Positions 6,208 through 13,013 of a stretch of 14,729 bases of DNA are shown one piece after another. The stretch lies in contig CALFXA010000273.1 of the NCBI GenBank assembly GCA_937928015.1, positions 1 to 14,729 of the forward strand, written 5' to 3'. The notes below the pieces were generated by a model. The model did no database searches. It was not told the origin of the DNA and worked only from the letters and a program-made list of their open reading frames with translations. The position numbers and the translations under genes were made by a program. Source of the stretch: an uncultured Anaerolineales bacterium. GTDB lineage: Bacteria; Chloroflexota; Anaerolineae; Anaerolineales; Villigracilaceae. Position 1 is the first letter of the stretch. The number at the start of each line of letters is the position of its first letter.

Positions 6208-8217
6208 TTACTTCTTCTCTGCAGGCTTGGGTGCAGAGCCATCTGTGGGTTTGCTCATGCTCTCGCGGATCTGCTGGCGCAGGGCCTCGATCTCGGGGGA
6301 GCGCGGGGCCTGTTCGTTCACGGCCACGCCCATCTTCTCGGAGAGCAGCATCGCCATCAGGCCTTCGATCACGCTGCCGGTGCCGCTGTCTTCGCCTTCG
6401 CTCTTGCCCTTGATCAGGATGCGCGGCACGATGTCCACGCCCGACTGCTGGATGGCATCCGCGAAGCGCTGGAGCACCTGCTGGGTCACCTGGAACTGCG
6501 GGCCGCCATACGCGCGGACCTGTTCCTCGGTGGCCAGGGCGTTGGCGATACCGATGCGGGCGATCTTTTCCGCTTCGGCCTCGGCCAGCGCGCGGATCTG
6601 GGCCGCCTGCTGAATGGAGCGCTGATACTCGGCCTTACCCTGGTTGCTCTGGATGTTGATGCTTAGTTCGGCTTCCGTCATCTTGGTCTGCATCTGGGCC
6701 CGGGACTGGGCCTCGCGCAGTTCGCGTTCCTTGACGGCAGCCTTCTCCTGCTGATTATAGGTTTCCACTTGTTCGACGGCCACCTGACGCGAGCGCAATT
6801 GCATCAGGATGGTCTCGATCTGCGTGTCGCCTTCCGCCGAAGAGGGCGTACCGATCAGAACCTCTTCCAGTTCCAGGTTGTAGTGAGCAAACTTCTCCTT
6901 CATTTCCACGCTGGCCTGCTGTTGAATGGCCGAGCGATCTTGCAGGAGTTGGATCAACGTGCGGGTCTGCCCGACGTTTTTGAAATACGCTGAGACCATC
7001 GGGTCGAGGGTCTGCTCGACTAGCTTCTTGATGTCGCCGAAGCGTTGGATGACCAGCGGGGCCTTCTTGTAGTCGATGTGAACCACCACCGAAAGGGGCA
7101 GTGACGGCTCGAAGGCGTCCTTGGTAATCAGCGAGACCTCGCTCAAGTTCTCGTCAAACTTATGAGCGCCGATTTGGTTGCGAATCCACTTCAGGATGAA
7201 GTTGGTGGTCGGGACGATGGCGACCTTGCCGGCATACGTGTTGAAGGCATATTTGCCGGGCAGGAGCGGCTCGCTCCACACACCACGATTGCCGGTCGAG
7301 ACGAGCTCTCCGTGGCGATATTCCATGCCAGACAGGTCTGTGCCGGTCTCACCTGTGTAGGATACCACCACGCCCACACTGCCCACCTCGATGATCGTCT
7401 TCTGGATCATTTCGACTGTGGCGAACAAGCGGTTGACGTAATACGTGCCTTCGACCAGCACCTGCAACTGACGTCCGCGGAAGCCGCCCGCCTTCAAGAA
7501 GCGGTCCGAATCCTGGAATTTGTTGTGATAGGTATCGGCCACGGCGGGGTCGTCGCCGACGGTGGGGGCGATGATCTCGCCCTGGCGCAGCGACGGGCCG
7601 TCGTGTACGGTTACGATGCCGACCAGGTCATCGGTGTCCTTGATGATGACCGGACGGAAGCCTTTGCGCTCGTTGATGACCTCGGCCATCTTCTGGATGG
7701 TCTCGTTCTCTTCACGGCTGAGCGGCAGGGTGTAGATGCGGCCTTCGGTGATGACCACGAACTGGACCAAGTTGAAGGCGTAGGTACCTTCACGCAGGAT
7801 CAGGCGCTGGGGTCCGCGCTGACCGCCGTTCTTCAGGAAGGATTCCACATCCTGAAAATCATGAGCGGTCACGTTGCTCGCCAGGGTTTGGGTCGGCTCC
7901 AACGGCTTGCCGTCACGGGCGAACACGTAGCCGATCTTGCCCTGCGAGATGGTGATGAGCGGCATGGCGTGGACCACGTACTGGATCGGCATCAGATAAT
8001 GCAGACCGCCGCGCAGCACCTTGGGCTGGAAGCCGGCTTCGCCGTTCAGCGCGATCAGGCCCGATTTTACCGAGCCCTTGCCGCTGAAGCGCTTTTCCAC
8101 GATACCGATGCGGTTGTTCGGGATGAAACGAATCCCGGATAGGAAAAACAGGACCAGGATCGCGCCTGGGACAACCAGACAAGCCCAAGCTAAAAACGGA
8201 ATACCCAGAAAAGACAT
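6208..8217 (-). CDS. SPFH/Band 7 protein with N-terminal beta repeats and long coiled coil
   Basis: A 669-residue flotillin-like protein. Order: a hydrophobic N-terminal segment (about 5-28); four related beta modules built on 'G..RG.Q...L.EGTY..N' at about 59-100, 121-165, 234-290 and 298-340, joined by linkers such as 'KIGYVFARDG', 'DLVGIVTVHDG' and 'SVGVVVSYTGE'; an SPFH/Band 7 domain (about 340-460, with 'FEPSLPLSVVVHIDYKKAPLVIQRFGDIKKLVEQTLDP' type sequence split over 369-406); an alanine/glutamate/glutamine-rich coiled coil (about 462-560); and a C-terminal segment ending in a proline/lysine tail. SPFH proteins form large membrane-associated oligomers; this one is probably membrane-anchored by its N-terminus. 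The start is ATG 8217, with AGGAGG 4 bases before it, instead of the longer frame at 8235. Single-gene unit. The family is sure; its role is not. Confidence 0.92.
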   Translation of the reverse strand: MSFLGIPFLAWACLVVPGAILVLFFLSGIRFIPNNRIGIVEKRFSGKGSVKSGLIALNGEAGFQPKVLRGGLHYLMPIQYVVHAMPLITISQGKIGYVFARDGKPLEPTQTLASNVTAHDFQDVESFLKNGGQRGPQRLILREGTYAFNLVQFVVITEGRIYTLPLSREENETIQKMAEVINERKGFRPVIIKDTDDLVGIVTVHDGPSLRQGEIIAPTVGDDPAVADTYHNKFQDSDRFLKAGGFRGRQLQVLVEGTYYVNRLFATVEMIQKTIIEVGSVGVVVSYTGETGTDLSGMEYRHGELVSTGNRGVWSEPLLPGKYAFNTYAGKVAIVPTTNFILKWIRNQIGAHKFDENLSEVSLITKDAFEPSLPLSVVVHIDYKKAPLVIQRFGDIKKLVEQTLDPMVSAYFKNVGQTRTLIQLLQDRSAIQQQASVEMKEKFAHYNLELEEVLIGTPSSAEGDTQIETILMQLRSRQVAVEQVETYNQQEKAAVKERELREAQSRAQMQTKMTEAELSINIQSNQGKAEYQRSIQQAAQIRALAEAEAEKIARIGIANALATEEQVRAYGGPQFQVTQQVLQRFADAIQQSGVDIVPRILIKGKSEGEDSGTGSVIEGLMAMLLSEKMGVAVNEQAPRSPEIEALRQQIRESMSKPTDGSAPKPAEKK

Positions 8218-8398
8218 TCTGCCTCCTTTGTGCATTTTGCTCTGGGTGCACTATCATATCTACGATGTCAGAATTGGGGAGTTGCGAACCGTCCCCCGGA
8301 AAGTCATCGTGAAGTGAACATGGCGGCAAGGATAGCACCAATTTTCCCGGTGGGGAATAGCCTAATGGTCTGGACCTGAGCCGGGTCCCGTTAAAAAA

Positions 8399-8425
8399 AT
8401 CTCCCGCAGTTCAACTGCGGGAGAT
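8399..8425 (-). terminator. rho-independent terminator after the HD-domain gene
   Basis: An 11-bp stem (8399-8409 with 8415-8425; ATCTCCCGCAG/CTGCGGGAGAT), loop TTCAA, whose pairing can extend into the loop. On the minus strand it is followed by an uninterrupted T-run (A-tract at 8392-8398). It lies about 18 bases past the HD gene stop. Confidence 0.92.
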
Positions 8426-8442
8426 GAATATGGTTGTCTGGA

Positions 8443-9015
8443 TCACGGCGCGGGAATATTTCCCACCAGCCCCAACTCGGGGGCGATGCGCCGCATGGCG
8501 GCGATGACGTTGCCGACGTGTTCCCACTGGTCGATGCCGAACTCTTGGGTGGCGGCTTCGATGTTGGCGCGCTCGGCGCCCGCGGCGAAAGCCTTGTCCT
8601 TCCATTTCTTCTTGACCGAGCTGGGTTCCAGGTCGTACAGCGAGCGCGAGGGACGCACCAGTGCCACGGCGGTGACGAAACCCGTGATCTCGTCGCAGGC
8701 ATAGAGGGCCTTGCGGCGCAGCGTGTCGCGCGGCACGCCGGTGTGGTCGGCATGGCTGAGGATATCCTGAATGAGGTCCTCGGGCACACCGCGCTCGCGC
8801 AGCATGGGCGCGCCCGCCGTCGGGTGCTCCTCCAGCGTCGGGTGGATCTCCCAGTCGAAATCGTGGATCAGGCCGAGCAGGCCCCAGGTCTCCACATCCT
8901 CGCCGAACTTCTCAGCGTAGAAGCGCATGGCCGCCTCCACCGAGAGCATGTGGCGCACCAGGCTTTCACTTTTCACGTATTCGCGGACCAGGGTAAGGGC
9001 TTCGTCGCGGGTCAT
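8443..9015 (-). CDS. HD-domain hydrolase
   Basis: A 190-residue HD-superfamily metal-dependent phosphohydrolase. The metal ligands are visible in order: His22 ('LVRHMLSVE'), His51-Asp52 ('LIHDFDWE'), His88 and His91 in 'SHADH', and Asp108 ('CDEITGF'). This pattern, with an early RHM, is that of the small HDIG-like HD proteins that are often annotated as hydrolases without a known substrate; phosphomonoester or nucleotide substrates are plausible. It is cytoplasmic, with no other domain. ATG 9015 has GAGGAG with a 5-base spacer. It lies 15 bases after the stop of the YdcF/SanA-like gene, so the two probably form an operon closed by the terminator at 8399-8425. Confidence 0.88.
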   Translation of the reverse strand: MTRDEALTLVREYVKSESLVRHMLSVEAAMRFYAEKFGEDVETWGLLGLIHDFDWEIHPTLEEHPTAGAPMLRERGVPEDLIQDILSHADHTGVPRDTLRRKALYACDEITGFVTAVALVRPSRSLYDLEPSSVKKKWKDKAFAAGAERANIEAATQEFGIDQWEHVGNVIAAMRRIAPELGLVGNIPAP

Positions 9016-9030
9016 GGAGTCTCCTCTCGA

Positions 9031-9708
9031 TCATTTCTTCGCAAAGATGGGCTCGGGGTCGCCGAGGACGGGCAGGGGTTTGGCAAATTGTACATCCACA
9101 ACGGCGCCGAAGGTGGCGAATAATTCGCGGACCTGCCAGTAGGCGCGCGAGAGTTTTCGGTAGTAGATGTTGTCGGCTTTCACGCCCACGGCCTCCACGC
9201 CCAGCGCGTTACACAGGTAGAGCGCGCGCGGCAGGTGAAAGTCCTGGGTGACCAGGATGGCGCGGTCCACGCCGAAGATGGCCTTGGCGCGGTAGCAGGT
9301 GTCGTAGGTGCGGCGGCCGGCGTAATCAAGCACGATGTCCTCGTCGGGCACGCCCAGGCTGATGGCGTACTGGCGCATGGCCTCGGGTTCGTTGTACTCC
9401 ACAAAACGATTGTCGCCGCTCATCAGCAACTTCTCGGTCTTGCCGCTCAAATATAACTGCGCGGCGGTCTCCACGCGGTCACGCAGCACGGCGGTGGGAG
9501 TGCCGCTGCGCGTCAGCCCCGCACCGAAGACGATGGCCACCCGCTCGGCGGGGACCGCCTCCACGGGCAGGACGCGGGCGGCGGCATAGACGGCGGTCAC
9601 CAGGCGCGGGAGAAGCAGACCAATGAGGCTGAGCAGGCCGAGGGTCAGGCTGAAGCGGACAAAGGCTCGGGTGAGAAGCCCCAATGCTTTCCAAATCCTT
9701 TTTCGCAT
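9031..9708 (-). CDS. YdcF/SanA/ElyC-like DUF218 membrane protein
   Basis: A 225-residue protein with an N-terminal membrane segment (about 16-41) and a DUF218 domain. Motifs in order: 'VAIVFGAGL' (57-65), 'LLMSGDN' (94-100), 'NEPEAMRQYAISLGVP' (106-121), 'GRRTYDTCYRAKAIFG' (131-146) and 'VTQDFHLPRAL' (153-163), as in E. coli SanA (vancomycin exclusion) and YdcF. These proteins are thought to act in cell-envelope biology; the reaction is unknown. The upstream frame reaches 9744 but would run through a terminator hairpin (9730-9758), so ATG 9708 is chosen. TAGAAT stands exactly 7 bases before that ATG and there is no Shine-Dalgarno, so a leaderless mRNA is likely. It leads the operon with the HD hydrolase gene. 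Confidence 0.88.
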   Translation of the reverse strand: MRKRIWKALGLLTRAFVRFSLTLGLLSLIGLLLPRLVTAVYAAARVLPVEAVPAERVAIVFGAGLTRSGTPTAVLRDRVETAAQLYLSGKTEKLLMSGDNRFVEYNEPEAMRQYAISLGVPDEDIVLDYAGRRTYDTCYRAKAIFGVDRAILVTQDFHLPRALYLCNALGVEAVGVKADNIYYRKLSRAYWQVRELFATFGAVVDVQFAKPLPVLGDPEPIFAKK

Positions 9709-9715
9709 GAGCGGG

Positions 9716-9721
9716 ATTCTA
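9716..9721 (-). promoter_or_regulatory. -10 box (TAGAAT) placed for a leaderless mRNA
   Basis: TAGAAT on the minus strand is 7 bases (9715-9709) from ATG 9708 with no ribosome-binding site between. It lies between the upstream terminator stem and the start codon, in the only place a promoter for this unit would fit. Confidence 0.6.
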
Positions 9722-9729
9722 CAACAAAA

Positions 9730-9758
9730 AAACGGGACGGTCATCGGCCGTCCCGTTT
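9730..9758 (-). terminator. rho-independent terminator after the PhnD-like gene
   Basis: An 11-bp perfect stem (9730-9740 with 9748-9758; AAACGGGACGG/CCGTCCCGTTT), 7-base loop, followed on the minus strand by a T-run from the A-tract at 9726-9732. It lies 22 bases past the PhnD-like stop. Confidence 0.9.
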
Positions 9759-9779
9759 CCTGAAAAAACTCTAATATCG

Positions 9780-10790
9780 TCAGGGAAGTTTGAGCAGGCT
9801 GTTTGTGTCCAACCCAGAAGCCCTGAGGAAGTCGCTGAAATCGCTGTATTGGGTCTCGTCGGCAGGCTGGAAGGTGTCGATGCCGTACACGGTCTGGATC
9901 AGCGCGCGACCCTCGTCGGTGCCCATGATGTCGATGAAGGCGCGCAGCAGGCTTTGCTTGACCTGCGGGTTGAGCCGCGCGGCCACCACGATCTGCTCGT
10001 AGGGGATGATGGCCGGGATTCGCCAGATGACCATCACCTTTTCCTTCACGTCGGGATAATCCTGTTCGAGGATGGGCAGGTCGCGCGCATCGACGTAGGT
10101 GGCGCCAAAGTCGCAGATGCCCTTGCTGTAGATGGCGCGGACCACCGTGCCCTGTCCCTCGACGAAGGCCGGGCTGGCGGTCTGGACCCCGGCCTGCTTC
10201 AACGCCCCCAACGGGACCACATACCCGGAGGGTGAGAGCGGGTCGCTCCAGCAGGGCTTCTTGTCGTTGAACTGGGCCAGCGCCTCTTTGACCTCGGCGG
10301 TGTTCTCGTCGCGCGCGGGGTCGTAATAGCGCTTGAAGCCCGAGTCGCTGCGGGCCAGGAATTGCGCCCCATACAGCGACTGTCCGTTGCGCAGGTTAGC
10401 GAGCATGGCGTTCACATCGCCGTTCTCGTGGGCTAGGAAGTACCCGTACGGCGAGAGCAGCCCGATGTGGGCATTGCCGACGGCAAAGGCCTTGACCAGG
10501 TCCGCTTCGTAGGCGGGGGCCACGGTGACGATCTTTAGCCCGGTGGCATCCTGCAATTTCTGCGCCAGGCTGCCCGCCGCCGCGATGGCCGTCTCGGACG
10601 GGTTGGGCGAGGGCGCCAGCGCCAGGATGAGCGGATTGGCCTCGGTGCCCGGTTCTGCCGTGGGCTGGACCTGGATGGTGGCTTGCGGGGTGGGGGCGCT
10701 GGTCGCCGTGGGGGTGGGCGCCGTCAGGCCAGCCAGAGGCAGGCTGCAGGCCGTGAGCAGGAGCAGGGAGAGGAATAGGAGTTTTTTCAT
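9780..10790 (-). CDS. PhnD-like substrate-binding lipoprotein
   Basis: A 336-residue extracytoplasmic solute-binding protein of the phosphate/phosphite/phosphonate (PhnD/SsuA/transferrin) type. The N-terminus is a lipoprotein signal: 'MKKLLFLSLLLLTAC' with lipobox LTAC and lipidated Cys15. A Pro/Thr/Ala-rich linker (about 24-50) follows, then the binding domain opening 'LILALAPSPNPSETA' (about 54-68) and containing 'HIGLLSPYGYFLAHENG', 'DPLSPSGYVVPLGALKQAG', 'IYSKGICDFGATYVDARD' and 'RIPAIIPYEQIVV', all in the family order. The long upstream frame (to 11129) is antisense to the DUF4230 gene, so ATG 10790 is the start; no clear Shine-Dalgarno is seen. No ABC permease or ATPase gene is nearby, so it may be an orphan receptor or sensor subunit. 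Ligand unknown. Confidence 0.88.
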   Translation of the reverse strand: MKKLLFLSLLLLTACSLPLAGLTAPTPTATSAPTPQATIQVQPTAEPGTEANPLILALAPSPNPSETAIAAAGSLAQKLQDATGLKIVTVAPAYEADLVKAFAVGNAHIGLLSPYGYFLAHENGDVNAMLANLRNGQSLYGAQFLARSDSGFKRYYDPARDENTAEVKEALAQFNDKKPCWSDPLSPSGYVVPLGALKQAGVQTASPAFVEGQGTVVRAIYSKGICDFGATYVDARDLPILEQDYPDVKEKVMVIWRIPAIIPYEQIVVAARLNPQVKQSLLRAFIDIMGTDEGRALIQTVYGIDTFQPADETQYSDFSDFLRASGLDTNSLLKLP

Positions 10791-10825
10791 CTTGCAGGTT
10801 TGTCGGCTGTAATGATACTTTAGGT

Positions 10826-10834
10826 TGCTATAAT
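10826..10834 (+). promoter_or_regulatory. extended -10 promoter (TGCTATAAT) for the DUF4230 gene
   Basis: TG-N-TATAAT at 10826-10834 is a consensus extended -10 element, which explains the lack of a clear -35. Transcription would start near 10841, giving a leader of about 65 bases. The divergent PhnD-like gene starts at 10790, so both promoters share the 115-base gap. Confidence 0.6.
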
Positions 10835-10905
10835 AGGACAAGTTATTTTTCGCCCTTGAAAGCCTTTTGGCCCGATGGGGGTTCTCTATATCAGAAGGAG
10901 CACAC

Positions 10906-11586
10906 ATGAAAAACAACGGTAATACGCTGTTCTCGGCTTTGATCCTGGTCGTGTTGGTGGCGGGAGTGTACTTTATCGTGCAGACCGTGCGTGACATGAC
11001 GTCACAGGTGGCCCAGCAGGCCTCGGCGCCCTTCCAGCAGGTGAGCCAGGCCAACCAGGCCATGCAGACCCAGGTCTCGCAGTTGATGAATCCCACGCCC
11101 ACCATCATCCCCGACCCGGTCACGTACATCTATGACATCCGCGCGCTGGCCCGCCTTGAGACGATCCAGTATAGCGTGGAGAAGGTCATCACGGCCGAGC
11201 AGAATCAGGGCACGTTCGATTTCCTGTTTGGCGACCGCATGTTGTTCGTGGCGCACGGGACGGTCATCGCGGGCATCGACATGGACAAGCTCCAGCCCGG
11301 GGACATGGCGCTGGTCAACGGTGTGTTGAACGTGCGCCTGCCTTCGGCGGAGGTCTTCGTGGCGACCATCGACAACCAGAAATCCTACGTATACACCCGC
11401 GAGACGGGCATCCTCACCAAGCAGACCGTGGACCTCGAAACCCTGGCGCGTCAATCCGCCGAGAACGAGATCCGCAACGCTGCGCTGGAGGATGGTATTT
11501 TGCAGCAGGCGCAGATCAATGCAGAGGCGTACCTGGTTAAGTTCTTCAATGCGCTCGGATACAAGACCGTGATCTTCGTGCACTAA
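10906..11586 (+). CDS. DUF4230 domain membrane protein
   Basis: A 226-residue protein with an N-terminal transmembrane helix (about 8-26), a glutamine-rich, probably helical stretch (34-60), a short Pro/Thr linker, and a DUF4230 domain (about 78-220). Family marks include 'LARLETIQYSVEKVITAEQ' (81-99), 'LFGDRMLFVAHGTVIAGID' (107-125), 'NVRLPSAEVFVATID' and 'KSYVYTRETG'. It is probably anchored with the domain outside the membrane. The family has no established function. ATG 10906 has AGAAGGAG at 10893-10900 with a 5-base spacer, and is preferred to the longer frame from 10867. A strong terminator follows at 11627. It is divergent from the PhnD-like gene. Confidence 0.88.
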   Translation: MKNNGNTLFSALILVVLVAGVYFIVQTVRDMTSQVAQQASAPFQQVSQANQAMQTQVSQLMNPTPTIIPDPVTYIYDIRALARLETIQYSVEKVITAEQNQGTFDFLFGDRMLFVAHGTVIAGIDMDKLQPGDMALVNGVLNVRLPSAEVFVATIDNQKSYVYTRETGILTKQTVDLETLARQSAENEIRNAALEDGILQQAQINAEAYLVKFFNALGYKTVIFVH

Positions 11587-11612
11587 CCAAGATTGAAAGT
11601 TTGAAGGCGTTG

Positions 11613-11631
11613 CCCTGAGCTTGTCGAAGGG
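11613..11631 (+). repeat. dispersed-repeat-like motif CCCTGAGCTTGTCGAAGGG
   Basis: A 19-base imperfect palindrome whose ends CCCT and AGGG can pair. From memory, this motif recurs in intergenic regions of many environmental bacterial genomes; it occurs once in this window. Its right end overlaps the left arm of the terminator that follows. Confidence 0.5.
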
Positions 11632-11658
11632 TTGCAGGCTTGCCTGCAACCCTTTTTT
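11627..11658 (+). terminator. rho-independent terminator after the DUF4230 gene
   Basis: Stem AAGGGTTGCAGGC (11627-11639) with GCCTGCAACCCTT (11642-11654), tight loop, followed by six T's (11653-11658). It lies 41 bases past the DUF4230 stop. On the opposite strand no T-run follows, so it acts mainly rightward. Confidence 0.92.
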
Positions 11659-11711
11659 GTTTGTGGAAATGGAACAGGGATAAAACATCTTTGTTCATCC
11701 CTGGTGAATAT

Positions 11712-12533
11712 CTACGACCTCTCCGTCCACGACGGATGCGCGTATTTATCCTTGACCAATTCCTCGGCGCGCGCTTGTTCAGACGCGGATACTTCTCCCT
11801 CCTCGAACGTCAATCCCAACTCGCTCTCGAAGGCGTGGACGAAGGCCTGCGCGGCGGTCTCCCAATCCACGATGCGGCCCAGCACCGACTCGACCGTGGT
11901 GGCGCGTTCCAGCAGACGGACTGCGGCTTGCTCACGGGCGCCTTCGTCGGCGAAGACCAGCGCCTGGCAGATGCGCGTCAGGTCGCCGTGCAGGGGCAGG
12001 GAGCCGTGCTGCAACACGCCTTCCTTCTTGCGCGCCTGAGCCGAGCCGATCAGTTTTTTGCCGTGGACCGTGATCTCGTACGTGGACGGTACCTCGAAAC
12101 AGACCGGGTTGAGCGAGGGACCGATGGGCCCGTTATGCTCCTTCATCTCCACGGGCAGGCCCAGGTCGTACACGGCGCGCATCAAAGCCCCAGCCAGCCG
12201 ATTATAGGATTCGAGCACGGTGCCTGCCACGCGCGGCTCGTCGGTAGGAGCGGTGACGGAGTAGGTCAACTCGTCGGTGTGCAGAATGGCGCGGCCGCCC
12301 GTCAGACGGCGCACCGCGTCCCAGCCGTGCGCGCGCAGACGGGCCACGTCCACGTCGGCGAAGGCTTGGGCATGCCCGAGCGAGAGACAGGCCGGGGTCC
12401 ACGCATACAGGCGCAGGGTCGGGATGGATTCGCCGCGGTGGATATGTTCGAGGATCGATTCGTCGAGGGCCATATTCCAGGCCCCGGGGGCGGGGGCGGT
12501 CCGAATCAGACGCCAGGTGGAGGGATAAGACAT
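11712..12533 (-). CDS. lipM: octanoyltransferase LipM-like (lipoate ligase fold)
   Basis: A 273-residue protein of the biotin/lipoate ligase catalytic-domain superfamily. 'NMALDESIL' (20-28), 'RRLTGGRAILH' (75-85), 'NPVCFEVPSTYEI' (142-154), 'GKKLIGSAQARKK' (158-170) and 'LQHGSLP' (174-180) are in family order. Cys145 and Lys160 are 15 residues apart, as are the catalytic Cys and Lys of LipM (octanoyl-ACP:GcvH octanoyltransferase), so LipM activity in lipoate synthesis is preferred over an LplA-type ATP-dependent ligase, though the latter is not excluded. ATG 12533 has no Shine-Dalgarno; TAAAAT sits 7 bases before it, as for a leaderless mRNA. It is divergent from the 131-residue orphan gene across 44 bases. 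No other lipoate gene is in the window. Confidence 0.85.
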   Translation of the reverse strand: MSYPSTWRLIRTAPAPGAWNMALDESILEHIHRGESIPTLRLYAWTPACLSLGHAQAFADVDVARLRAHGWDAVRRLTGGRAILHTDELTYSVTAPTDEPRVAGTVLESYNRLAGALMRAVYDLGLPVEMKEHNGPIGPSLNPVCFEVPSTYEITVHGKKLIGSAQARKKEGVLQHGSLPLHGDLTRICQALVFADEGAREQAAVRLLERATTVESVLGRIVDWETAAQAFVHAFESELGLTFEEGEVSASEQARAEELVKDKYAHPSWTERS

Positions 12534-12540
12534 ATTGGCT

Positions 12541-12546
12541 ATTTTA
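12541..12546 (-). promoter_or_regulatory. -10 box (TAAAAT) placed for leaderless lipM mRNA
   Basis: TAAAAT on the minus strand lies exactly 7 bases (12540-12534) before ATG 12533, with no ribosome-binding site between. Its -35 position would overlap the -10 box of the divergent gene. Confidence 0.6.
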
Positions 12547-12564
12547 CCGCCTGAATTTTGCGGA

Positions 12565-12570
12565 TAGACT
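12565..12570 (+). promoter_or_regulatory. -10 box (TAGACT) placed for a leaderless mRNA
   Basis: TAGACT is exactly 7 bases (12571-12577) before ATG 12578, with no ribosome-binding site between. A short inverted repeat, CCGC/GCGG (12547-12550 and 12560-12563), lies between this box and that of the divergent lipM gene. Confidence 0.55.
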
Positions 12571-12577
12571 CCAATTT

Positions 12578-12973
12578 ATGAATAAATACTTTGCCTTTTC
12601 GAGCGGAGGCGCATATCATTTTCAGGGCGGGGGCGAGTGGAAAATGCGTGCAGACGACGATGGAAATTTATCGGTGGAGCATGATATCTTTGGAGCGGTG
12701 ACCCGTTTTGGGCCCTTCCAACTCTCGGAGGATGAATCCGCCGCGCTCTGGGACCTGATTGCGGGCGCCGCCTTCGAGCAGCGGACTTTGCCGCCCGGTC
12801 CCGGCATGCCCGAGGAGTCCCTGCTGGGCTTTGCTCTCTCGGCCCAGGAATCCCTGCTCAACGTGCAATTGTGGACCAGCCAGGCACTCCAGGATACTCC
12901 CATCCTGGCGCTGCTGGACGGGATCGGCGCGTTGATCGAGAAATATACGGGGAAGAAACCCGAGTTACACTAG
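12578..12973 (+). CDS. hypothetical protein, 131 residues
   Basis: A soluble, acidic protein with no signal peptide, membrane segment or cysteine, and no family that I recognise. The N-terminus 'MNKYFAFSSGGAYHFQGGGEWKMRADDDGNLSVEHDIFG' has a beta-rich look with glycine turns; a helical segment 'LSEDESAALWDLIAGAAFEQR' type stretch (about 49-69) and a C-terminal helix (about 106-125, 'PILALLDGIGALIEKYTGKK') follow. Coding is supported by its codon pattern, its own -10 box, its own terminator and the lack of a better frame on either strand. The start ATG 12578 has no Shine-Dalgarno. It is divergent from lipM and convergent with the AAC(3)-family gene. Confidence 0.75.
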   Translation: MNKYFAFSSGGAYHFQGGGEWKMRADDDGNLSVEHDIFGAVTRFGPFQLSEDESAALWDLIAGAAFEQRTLPPGPGMPEESLLGFALSAQESLLNVQLWTSQALQDTPILALLDGIGALIEKYTGKKPELH

Positions 12974-13013
12974 AAAAAGAGACGGTCACCTTCAAGGTGA
13001 CCGTCTCTTTTTT
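12974..13013. terminator. bidirectional terminator between convergent genes
   Basis: A perfect 19-bp stem (12974-12992 with 12994-13012; core GAGACGGTCACC/GGTGACCGTCTC) with an A-tract on the left and T-tract on the right, so it works in both directions. It starts on the base after the 131-residue gene's stop. The TAA stop of the AAC(3)-family gene (13014-13012) lies inside its outer T-tract. Confidence 0.93.

Noticed and set aside
7162..8142. Long plus-strand frame (326 codons) opposite the SPFH gene
   Set aside because: It is antisense to a clear protein family, has no Shine-Dalgarno or recognisable domain, and its composition is that of a G+C-rich codon shadow.
8351..8395. tRNA-like appearance (GGTCTGGACCTGAGCCGGGTCCCG region)
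   Set aside because: No acceptor stem, anticodon arm or TPsiC loop can be drawn; the similarity is only to short G+C-rich pieces.
8434..9123. 229-codon plus-strand frame opposite the HD hydrolase gene
   Set aside because: Shadow of a gene with a complete HD ligand set; it runs through the gene boundary with the YdcF-like gene.
10791..11129. N-terminal extension of the PhnD-like frame
   Set aside because: It runs antisense through the DUF4230 gene and the divergent promoter, and the lipoprotein signal clearly begins at ATG 10790.
11675..11703. CAGGGAT/ATCCCTG inverted repeat after the lipM stop
   Set aside because: A 7-bp stem with a 15-base loop and no T-run on the minus strand; a terminator for lipM here is not convincing.
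11640..12554. 304-codon plus-strand frame opposite lipM
   Set aside because: The minus strand carries all LipM motifs. The plus frame starts inside a terminator and matches nothing.
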